NCBI GenBank assembly: GCA_900323505.1
Contig: OOIN01000022.1
Coordinates: 1 to 64,000, forward strand
DNA from: Ustilago trichophora
Taxonomy: Eukaryota; Basidiomycota; Ustilaginomycetes; Ustilaginales; Ustilaginaceae
Direction of reading: 5' to 3'
Length of the DNA stretch: 64,000 nt
This document shows positions 51,894 to 61,486 of this stretch, piece by piece. Position 1 is the stretch's first letter. Each line of letters opens with the position of its first letter. The notes under the pieces are model-generated. The model saw nothing but the letters and a program-made list of their open reading frames with translations, searched no databases and was not told where the DNA came from. A program made the position numbers and the translations under genes.

Positions 51894-54800
51894 TCATCTT
51901 CCATAAGCTCGCTTGCCACCCGCACCACGTCCGCGCTTGTTGGGCGTGCTGCCCGAACTGCCCGGCACTTTTGCAGCATCTACGAGATGTCGATCCCATC
52001 TCGGCTGCTGCTCAAAGATGCAATCCGTGATGAGCTGCTTCTTGTACAGTTTGAGCGGTTCGCCCTTGGCCGTGGTCAGGCCGATGAGATCCCTCCACTC
52101 GATCGTGTGCTCTTCCCCAACGATAAGATGAAAGTACTCCGGTTCGGAAAGCAGCTGCACCTCGTCGAAAGGCACAGGCAGCACCTCGCCACCTGCCGCC
52201 TCGATCAGCGTCGAGAACGATCCATTCTCGTCCACACCGCGGCCCAACCAGAATTTATGCCCATGATAGATTCCTTGCGTGTACTCGTCCTTGCGGCGTT
52301 GCATGACATCGACGAGGCTGATACCATATGTCTTCTCGCCCTCACGGTCAATAAGGCCATAAGGGGACGATTGCCCCGTTCCTGTTCGGACATCGATGCA
52401 TTCGCGTTTCTTCAAGCATGCTTGGAGCCACTCGGGCGAGACGATGGCAACCTTACCGGATGCAATGGCATAGAGCATTTTGGGCGAGCGCGAGAGCTTC
52501 GGCGTGACTAAGACGTTGGCGATCTCGATGTCATCGACAAGGTCAATGCCAAGGCTCTTGAGCTTAGTCTCCTCCGTCTTTTTGAGCTTGTAGTTGCTCG
52601 TAGCAACACGCAAGGGCAAGTCGCTGGTTGCTCCGACAACACCGGCTTCCTCCGATGGAGTACGGGTTCGATGTCTAGATGTGCGCTGTGCGCTTGCGAT
52701 TTTGGTCTTCTTTGTAGCAGCGGTGCTCTTCTCGGCAGTGTCCCTTTCCGCTCCAGCTGCAAGGGTGTCCGAAGTGGGCTGCCTGACACTGTCTTGCAGG
52801 ATCGACATGCGGCTGCGCTTTGTTCCTCGTTGAGAAAGCGGACTCTTCGGCGAGCTCGACACAGGCATGCCGATAGGAGCTTCGGAGGCGCCGGGCGAAC
52901 TAGGCATGTCTGAGGAGGTGCTCATCGTCGTCAACTCGTCGGGCGCGTCCGCATGGTACCGCTGTAGTGACGGAGTAGTGGGTGGCGAGGTCCCTTCGAA
53001 TTCAATCAAGTCTGCGTGGGATGCGATCGGCTTCACAATATGGCATGCCTTCTGATGCAGAGTCGTTTCTTCGGGTGCGTCTGCCTCTACGGGCATCATG
53101 GGCTCGGAAGCCAACGGTTCGACCCGGTCGTAGGTTGTTGCAGGCGAGACAGGATCGCTGGTTGGCATGTCCTCTGGCTCATCATTGCGGATGGCGTCAT
53201 CGATCCAGGGACCTAGACTTTCATCCGTCACCCTTGTCTCGCCCACATCGGTGTTGTAGTCGACACCTTCGGGAAAGTCGATGTACTTGAGCTTTGTTCG
53301 CTCTACTGGCGCCCAGGCAAGGAAGGAATCGACAATGTATTTGTGATTGACGACGGGTACCCTCCATTCTTTGGCCTTGTCGGTTTTCTCGCTCGAAAGG
53401 TTGGCGGCAACGCAGAGGCTGGTGCTGGCAGTAAGCGTGCCCGAAAAAGTCGCGCCCATGAGTTTGATCATCTTGGTGAGGTACTGACGGGTGGTGCCAC
53501 GGTAGCTGGAGATCGTGATGGTAGCGTTCTTGAACTCGGCAATGCCTTGACGAGGAACTGGAAAGTGTAGGGGTTCTTCCCTGGGATCACTGAACACGTC
53601 GTTGGAGACCACCCAAATGAGCCAGGTCAGGTTTCCAACTTGTTTGGACTGGCGAATTGCTTCTCGGAACTCTTGCACCTCTCGGTATCGGCACACGACA
53701 AAGTCTGAGTTGCGAACGGCTTGGGCGATGCCGTTGATTTCGTGAGGTGCTCGTCGGACACTGCCTCCCGAGTTTCGGATGAAGTGTTCTAGAGATCGAA
53801 GCTGTTGCTCGCTAGCTCGGCAGACATCTCGGGCAAGCAGGACGCTTTTGCCGCGGAAGACGTTTTTCTCCCGACTGATGCCATTGGCGTTGGTGTCGAT
53901 CTCGAGGTTGCCGCGCTTGCTCTCACCCGTCAAACTCATCGCGACACGGTCCCTTCTGGGCGACGAGAGTGGTGATCCGTTTACCGTCTTGCCCGCAAAA
54001 CACGGCGGAAGCTCTTGTCCTGGCAGGAACTGATATGATTCGAAGGGAAGCAGCTTTCGCAAGCGCCATGAATCGCTGATCCACTGCGGTGCAACACAAA
54101 TGGTCTGCTTACCAGGAATGTTGATGATCTTGTTGAGCTTGGTGGGAGAGATGGTAGAGGTGAGAAAGACATTGACGTCGAAAAAGTTGTCTTCCCTCCA
54201 AAGGCCACCGTAAGCAGAGACGATGCCGCTGATCAGCTCTCGATCCGCCCTGGAGAGTCCCGACTTGGAGGCAGTGACGCAGAGACCAGAAAAGAGCATT
54301 TCAGCTCGGCAGGAGAACCGATCCTCCTTGAGGCGAACCCCGAGCTGACTACTGCGACGTACCCATTGTGGCTGTCGTGGTGATCGATAAGCATCGGAAG
54401 GTGTCCGAAGGCGATTTAGCAAGGGTGGACGGATCAGCCGAAGACGATAGTGGCGTGCCAAGATGGTCGGGAGGTTGGGATGCAGGATTGTTTTGAGTCA
54501 GTTTCATGGCTCAGCAGGGAATTCAGCAAATGAGATGCATTTGACGTGTGCACTTACCGTAACCACAAGAGGGCGTTTGAGGGCGGGAGCCTGTTCCGGA
54601 AGCGTGGGCTCAATACAATGCTGATACTCTGGGAAATCGACGCTGCCAGCAAAGACATGTGTCACTGATTCAAGCTGAAAGCGCGCAGACAATTCGTGTG
54701 ACTGGCTACTGCTAGAAAGTGAGCGCTCGTCGTGCTGTTGAGCACCACCATGGAACAGCATGGTGTGAATCTGTCATCGAGAAAGTCAGAGGCAATGTCA

Positions 54801-54976
54801 CGGGCGTTGGTCAGACAAGTGATGGAATGGGCTCGATTCTAACGGAAACAAACACTTACCTCCTCCTGTGTTGCCGCATCGACATCGTCATTGATAAAGT
54901 AACGGACGCCGGCAAAAAGATCGGCGGGTATTGGCTTACCGGCAGCTGTATGCGTCGCCGAGAGTGTGCTCGTCAT
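51894..54976 (-). CDS. BRC1: Multi-BRCT DNA-damage scaffold, Brc1/Rtt107 family
   Basis: Three exons (54976-54860, 54770-54558, 54371-51894), introns 89 and 186 bp, all phase 0 with GTAAGT donors; product 935 aa. Splicing assembles the first BRCT: 'LFAGVRYFIND' (exon 1), 'LESVTHVFAG' plus 'KRPLVVT' (exon 2) and 'PQWVRRSSQLGVRL' (exon 3). Further BRCT repeats start at about 136 ('MLFSGLCVTA'), 284 ('FRGKSVLLARDV') and 388 ('FKNATITISSY'). After a Ser/Pro-rich linker (about 470-690) comes a C-terminal BRCT pair (about 699-905). Four plus two BRCTs is the Brc1/Rtt107/PTIP layout; the C-terminal pair binds phospho-H2A at damaged replication forks in yeasts. The C-terminus is basic (KRGRGAGGKRAYGR), a possible nuclear signal. 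Confidence 0.85.
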
Positions 54977-56817
54977 CTTTGATCCTTTTCAGCTTCAATG
55001 CTCGGGTTGCGATGGTACGTTCGGAAGGTGGAGTCGATGGAAAAAGCTTGCTGAGAAGTAGTGATCTTGATCTGAAAGCGTGTGTTTTGCCACTTGTTGC
55101 GGAGGATGCCTAGTTTGCATGCGGCAGCTGCAATATGAAAAAGTCAATGTGAGTATCAAGAGTGAGGAGCTGAACAGGGTATAGATTGAAGAAAAGATGG
55201 TCTGGAAGGCAGAGTCAAAGCTCGAGGTCAAAGCTCAAACCAGCCATCGACAAGCCAAGCCGCCACCTATCCAAGATCAACTCACTCTAACCTCTTTCTT
55301 CTTTGCTTCGTGGCTCCCAAAAAAAAAGTGGAGCCTTAGCATGCGGAGGACACACGCGCGACCTCCGACTCTCCATTTGGGCTGAGTCGTGACGCGTAGA
55401 CTGGAAAGTGTTGCTCTCGACTCGCTGGACGCGACGAATTCACTTAACGCGTCGCAGAGCATTTCTATTCCCTATCCATGTTAAGATGTCTCTCGTTACA
55501 TCTAGTTGAAATGATTCGTCCGAAAGAGAGGCGATCACAGAATTTGGGCTGAGTTGGCTTGCTTCAGTAACTTAGCAGCGGCAGCGCGCGCGTCTCGGCA
55601 CATCGCCCGTCTTTGAGGCACGCGCTTTGCGATTCTAGTTGAGAACTCCTCTCCGAAACCAGATCCGCACTTTACACCACCACCACCACCATTTTCTTCA
55701 CCTTCGACTCCGCAACAGCATCATAGCATTCCTCACACTCCACAAATACTGTTCAAGACATCACTTACAACTTTCCACATCAAAACCAACTCCGTCTTTC
55801 AAACAAAATGGTCAGCAGCCAACCCCCGAACTTCGCGCCCCTTTCTTCGCTTCTCGGCTGTTCTGCATCGTCCCTCGCCAACCCTTCGTCCGGACTGGCT
55901 GCTAAACCAGTCATGTCCGAATTGTCGCGGCGTGCTGTCCGCTAATGCGATCGAATGTCAGGTCCTTGCCATTTTGAAGATCGACTTAAACATGTCACAC
56001 ACTGTCTTCAACGCATTGAAGATGCCCACTTGGCGCGTCTGTTTCTCGCTTCGGGCAACCCACTGAGAGCAACGACGCGGAAGTCATCTCGGCCAATCGC
56101 TAGGAGCATGACCCCGTACAACCACGTCGCGCAGCTGCTGTACACAGCCATGCGGCCTCTCAGCCGAACAAACCGCAATTCGGTCAGAGTCTTACCCTAC
56201 TTCATCGCCTGGATATACAAGTCACGTTGGGAAGCTCATAACCATGACGACAAGGCAGGGACATGCGATGCTTGGACAGCCGGAAGCCGTTGATCTCCGC
56301 CTAGACAAACGATGCACTTGCTTTCGACGTCTTTGGCGCTCTTTGCGTCCTTCCAATCACACCAACTCTTCGGAGCACCGAATTCTGACCAATTCTACAC
56401 TTCACCTTCCGTTTCCTTCAACTTGTCCCGCGCCGCAATGCTACCGCTCCATCACTCAATGTGTTGCAACATGCCATATCGCGCTATGCCATCACCTTGC
56501 TTCGACATTTCCGCCATGCCGGCTGCGTCTCCGTACGCCAATTCCGCACATGCGTCTCTGCCTGAATCCGATGTGTTGCGATTTGACCGCATCGTGCTTG
56601 CGCCTGCAACTGCATATGCATTTTTATGCTTGCTCTCGCTGGCCCTGTCGCCCTTACGTCACCATCTGCGCCATCGTCGAACTCCATGGCAACATACCAT
56701 GATCGGATGCTGCATTCGTGCCTGTTGATCGATGCAACATCGATCCCTGGTTTACTGCACGCGCTGCTTTCGCTTCTTCGCTCCTCTCAATGACTTCTGC
56801 TGTTGACACAACAGTCG
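54977..56817. other. Intergenic and probable 5' region of YRA1
   Basis: The left part is the BRC1 promoter. From about 55640 to 55807 the sequence looks like a CT/CA-rich leader, ending at an ATG in strong context (ACAAAATGG, 55808). That ATG is followed at once by GT and opens a 46-codon frame that ends at 55945. An acceptor (CAACAG) at 56814 lies just before the YRA1 ATG used here. The interval may be a long 5' intron, or the 46-codon frame may be an upstream ORF. No other gene is seen. Confidence 0.4.
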
Positions 56818-58069
56818 ATGAACATTGACAAGCGTAAGTAACGACAAATACTGCCACAGGCAAGCTCCCGAAGGCTTTGGAAGCGTTGCGCAGTCTTGCA
56901 GGCGGAAAGATCGTACATAGGAACTAAAACCTCGCCCGTCATGACTCTCGTGTCGCCTGCTCCTTCTTCTCCGTGCTGCCGATCAACGATCCAATTCGCA
57001 TCGCCACCAATGCATGTACCGGACAACATTGTGACATACTGTTCGGATCCGGCAAACGATGACCAACATCGCATTTTGGATCGGTTCTCGCATCACGCTT
57101 GCTTCGTACTTCTGTTCCATTCTTTTTGATTCACAGCCCTCGACCAGATCATTGCCGATCGCCCCAAGAAGACCACTGCCGGCCGGAACAACCAGCGAGG
57201 TAGACGTGGAGGTCGTAGCGGCCGCCCTAGTGCCAAGGCCGCCGCTGTTGGTGCTGGTGCTCAGAACGCCGCCGTAGTTGCTGCTTCGAACCGCAACAAG
57301 CCTCCCGTCGTCATCCCTGGTCGAAGTGCCAATATTGGTAGCAAGATTATTCTCAGCAACCTGCCTCTCGACGTTACCGAGGCTCAGGTCAAGGTTCGTA
57401 TTCATTCGCTCTCTCTCGGTCCGCCGACGATGTTTGACGCCAATCACAAGGCAACACTTTTTGACCTCGACCTCCCTCGCCATCCCTTTCGCTATTCGCA
57501 ATCTTTCCGCATGCACTTGACAGGAACTTTTTGCCACCACCATCGGCCCCCTCCGCAAGGTGGCCATGAGCTACCGCGCCAACGGCCAGTCTACCGGCGT
57601 TTGCACTGTCGAATTTCAGCGAGCCGATGACGCTGGCCGTGCTTATACCCAATACAACAACCGATTGATCGATGGCAGTAAGTATCAACCCCAACGTGAT
57701 CGAGTGTGGACTTGGACCCACATTTCAACTCTTGCTCAACGCCTGCGAACTTGCTCTTTTTTTCATTTTGTGCCGCCATCTTGATTGCCTCAAATAGAGA
57801 AGCCGCTCAAGGTTGAAGTCGTTGTCGACCCTGCCAAGGTGGCTGCTGCACCGGCTGCCGCACCCAAAGGGCCTAAGGGCGCCGCGGCTGCTGCCAACGG
57901 AGCCAAGGGTAAGGGTGGTCGCGCTGCTGCTGGTGCCTCTGCCCGCGGTCGTGGCCGTGCGCGTGGCGCTAAGCGCGAGGCACGCCCCAAGAAGACTGTC
58001 GAGGATCTCGACGCCGAGATGGAGGACTACAACAAGCAAGCTTCGACTGACTCTGCTCCCGCCGCCTAA
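56818..58069 (+). CDS. YRA1: mRNA export adaptor Yra1/ALYREF
   Basis: Exons 56818-56833, 57137-57393, 57524-57677 and 57798-58069 (introns 303, 130 and 120 bp); product 232 aa. REF proteins recruit the export receptor Mex67 to mRNA through the UAP56/Sub2 helicase. The N-terminal UAP56-binding motif 'LDQIIADRPKK' appears only after joining the tiny first exon. An RGG-type basic stretch follows (about 20-40). The RRM covers about 74-155: 'KIILSNLPLDVTEAQV' (RNP2 side) and 'STGVCTVEFQRADDA' (RNP1 side). The Ala/Gly/Arg-rich tail ends with the second helicase-binding motif 'VEDLDAEMEDYNK'. The first donor is GTAAGT, the second GTTCGT. A longer 5' structure starting at ATG 55808 is possible (see findings). 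Confidence 0.88.
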
Positions 58070-59255
58070 ACTCAAGCGTATGAATTTCATACCAATGCGC
58101 CCCATGTTCCAAATCTCTCTTCGCGTCTTGTAATGCCCCAGATCTTTTCCCTCACGAACCAAATCAAATGAGCTTGAAAGCTAGATCTGCTCGCAGCTCG
58201 TTTCCTCGTATGATTCCTTCTTTTAGCTCGCCCATTGCCACCATTGTCATCCTACGAGTGTCATCTGCCTGCGAAGGTGAACATCCAAAAGGCTTACTGA
58301 AAGGAAACAATGCGAGATGCAGATGTAGTGTTTGGTCTGTCGTCATCAGGAGGCATTTTGCTCCCGCTTGCGAGCAAGGGCCAGGTCGACAACGAGATGT
58401 CGAGCTTGTTTCATGCTTTTGAATTTTTCCGCTTACGACCGACCTCCGCCTTATTTGTTGCTGCGCTGACTTTCGAATCCTAGCAGAAGCACGAAATCAT
58501 CTTTTGCATCACTGGACGATGTCAAGGACGTCGTCGTCTTTGGGCTCTAGAGTATTTATGGAAGCGGAAGATAAGGCGATACACACCATACGCAGTCAGG
58601 GCGGCGACAGCGATGCCGAGTTTTCCGTAAGGGGAAAGTCGAGAAGTCTTTGATTTCCCAAAGCTTTGTGCTCGCTGTACTCGGCTCACATGCTAAGCTT
58701 TAAATATGCTGTCCGTGCGCGCTTTCTGGTTTGGTACATTAAGTTACAGTACAGGGTCCTGCATTAAACCATCCCACCAAGCCTGCCCGCGGTCAATATC
58801 CGATGCAAAGTTGCCTCCAGCTTGCTGATTTCCCCGCACACATGCAGCGAGATCGCTATGGCTCTCTGCTGTATGCGTCTTGCTTTTGGAACATGTGAAT
58901 GAGGGAGCCATCTTGCTACTGGCTCACAGGCTTTTTGGCGCCGTGCGTTTTCTGGCTACAAACAAAGTGTACTGTACTGTACGAGCCACAGAACAGTATG
59001 ACTTGAACCGCGTTCCCTGACGGCTTGCCATGCACCGCAGCAGAAGTCCCCACCCCACACTTTGCCAGATCTTGCCCCGAGTGTATGATGCAGTTCAGCT
59101 TTCCTACATCCTCGGTTCGGCATGAATTGGCGGATATATAAAGAGGCGCCCCTCAGCTCATGGTAGTAAATTAACAAAAGGTTCCATTCCCAACCAGAAC
59201 TCAACAACCCTTCGTATACATACTGCCTCAAACAATCTTGCACCAAATCTGCACA
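58070..59255. other. Intergenic: YRA1 3' flank and hydrolase promoter
   Basis: 1.2 kb. A minus frame at 58522-58692 is open for 57 codons and encodes a TM-like segment (KLGIAVAALTAYGVYRLIF) with a basic tail, but lacks an ATG; see findings. GTACAGTAC-family motifs occur at 58744-58753 and 58967-58982. Nothing else recognised. Confidence 0.45.
59135..59142 (+). promoter_or_regulatory. TATA box of the beta-lactamase-fold gene
   Basis: TATATAAA, about 114 bp upstream of the ATG at 59256 and followed by a purine/CT-rich leader. The tandem ACTGT motif lies about 160 bp further upstream. Confidence 0.6.
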
Positions 59256-60831
59256 ATGACTTCCGCCGACAAGTCCGCATCCGTGCAGCAGGGAGTTCAA
59301 AAGGTACTCGACACATATACTGCCGGCACAGGTCCTAACAATGTTCCCGGCGCCGTCGCGTACATTGCCGATGCCAGCGGAAAGGAGGTTGCTTGGGCAG
59401 CGGGAGGTGTCAATGAGGTCGGAAAGCCGGAACCAATGAAGAAGGACGCAATCTTCTGGGTTGCTAGCTGCTCCAAGCTTCTCATCGCCATCGCATGTCT
59501 TCAGCTGGTTGAGCGGGGTCAGCTCAACCTCCAAGACAGCATTGACAAGTTCCTCCCTGAAGCTGGCCAGCTCACCATGCTCAAGGATGGCTCCAGACCA
59601 AACAAGATTCCTACTGTCCACGACTGCCTAGCTATCCTGTCGGGTCAAGCCTGCGCTCTCTTCAACCAGGACCTAGCCGACTGGTTTGCCAAGAAGGGCC
59701 TCGCACCCACGGACCACCTCGACTCGAGCCGAGCCAGTCTCTTCACACCATATGCCTCTCAGCCTGGAGAAGAATGGAACTACGGCTTCAACATCGATTG
59801 GGCTGGAATGGCGGTCGAGGTAGTCACGGGCAAAGATCTCGAGACCTACTATCGCGAGAACATTTTCGCGCCCCTCGGAATCAAGGAGATCACTTTCAAG
59901 CCTCGATCTGCAGGCCTCGTCGACCGTCTCGCAATGAGCCATATGAGGAATGAAAAGGGAGAGATCATCCCCTTCATGCATCTTCTGCTGCCCGAGGAGG
60001 ACAAGATGGAGGCCATCTATCCCGGTGCGGGTCTGTTTGCCAACGGTTCCGAGTACGTAAAGATTCTTGTTGCTCTGCTCAACAAGGGAACGCATCCTGT
60101 CTCTGGCGGTACCATCCTCAAGCCCGAGAGCGTTGAGCTGCTGAAGAAGGATCAACTGGAAGGCAAGCTGGTTCAGGATCTGGACCGCAAGTTTGATCGA
60201 GTCATTCCAGCCGTGATCGGCGACGGTTTCGTCGGCTGCTGCGCTCCTGGTGTCAAGAAGAATTGGTCGTATGGTGGTCTTAAGCTCAAGGGTGAGTTGG
60301 CTTGCGGCTGTGCTCTTCGCCAACACAGGCGCATAAGAAGACTGTATCATTAGCTGACTATCTCTCTTCTTTCTCTTCTCGATCGCAACTTTCCACGCCA
60401 ACAGAAAAACATCCTACTCGTGGACTCAGCGAAGATGTGAGCCTTCATCCTCTCTTTCAGCGTTGCTTTCTCGTGGCCCAAACTGACCCTCGTCAATGCC
60501 TTACTCTCATCCCTCCCATATGTTCATTCTCGCTGCGCACCTCGTCCTTTTCTGATCACGGTGCATACAGTCCATCTCTTGGTGCGGCGTACAAAACACC
60601 TACTGTGAGTCTAAGTCACACTCCCTTCGGCCTCGCTCTACTGAACAGGATTCTGACCTTTGGTTTTGTTTTCGTATTTGAATGTACTGTACAATACCCA
60701 TAGGGTGGGTCGACTTCAAGGACGGCACCTGTGGTATGGTGCACACGCAGATGAGTCCTTTCCCCGATGAGGCCGCCCTCAATTTGCTGGCCGACGTCGA
60801 GAGTCAAGTTCACGCCGCTTATGCTGCCTGA
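59256..60831 (+). CDS. Class C beta-lactamase-fold serine hydrolase (esterase/transferase-like)
   Basis: Four exons (59256-60291, 60405-60436, 60571-60604, 60704-60831), introns 113, 134 and 99 bp, all GT-AG; product 409 aa. Two exons are only 32 and 34 bp. Splicing yields 'EDSISWCGVQNTYWWVDFKDGTCGMVHTQM', the conserved C-terminal block (SLSWGG..NTYWxxDP) of this family. The SxxK motif is S71-C-S-K74 and the Tyr motif region is 'EEWNYGFN' (about 175). Family members include fungal esterases and lovD-like acyltransferases. No signal peptide, so likely cytosolic. The ATG at 59256 is the first in frame; only a TTG precedes it. Substrate unknown; there is no obvious biosynthetic partner. Confidence 0.9.
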
Positions 60832-61486
60832 TTCCGACAATTCTCTTGCTCCGGCAGCCGATACGGGGCCGTCTTTGAAAGCGTGATCCAATTCATTCCC
60901 ATTCTGTACCAAAACTTCGATGCTGGTGTATCAACCGCCACTCCACCGCCGATACAGAGCCTGTACATCATCGGGAGCTCGTACACCACTAGTGCAGACC
61001 TTGATCGAGTGTTGGTGGTGTGCCAGACCTTATGCAGAGCTGATACAGTGATGATGGAGGAGAGCTAGGTTGGCAAAGGCTGATTCACGAGTTGTGTAAA
61101 AGTCGGTGTAACAATTGTAAACTCTGAAACAATTTCTACGAAGTGTCAAAAGTCACATGCTCCGGCTGGCTCGCAGCGGCTTGATAGAGACGCGTTACAG
61201 TACAACAAGACCGCAGCCTCGTGCCTCGATTATCTTTGAATGTAGTCGTGTCGACTCTCGTGATTTCTCCGCAAGCCCGTGTGACTGTTAGGATGAAATG
61301 TGGGTAGGGGCTTGATTCTCTTACTTGTGTGTAACTTTAAATTCAGGCGTGTGCTGCCCACTTTGCTCAACGAACACGTTGGACGACAGCTTTGCTCCTC
61401 GTTCCTTTCGGTGCTTCCTTCACTGTGTTCGGTGCTTGTCGGCATCACACCATCATACTCGCGAAAGCCGATCGACACAGTCAGCC
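60832..61486. promoter_or_regulatory. Intergenic: promoter and leader of the LRR gene
   Basis: 655 bp. A TTACAGTACAA copy lies at 61195-61205. The sequence turns CT/TC-rich from about 61350 to the ATG. No gene recognised. Confidence 0.45.
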
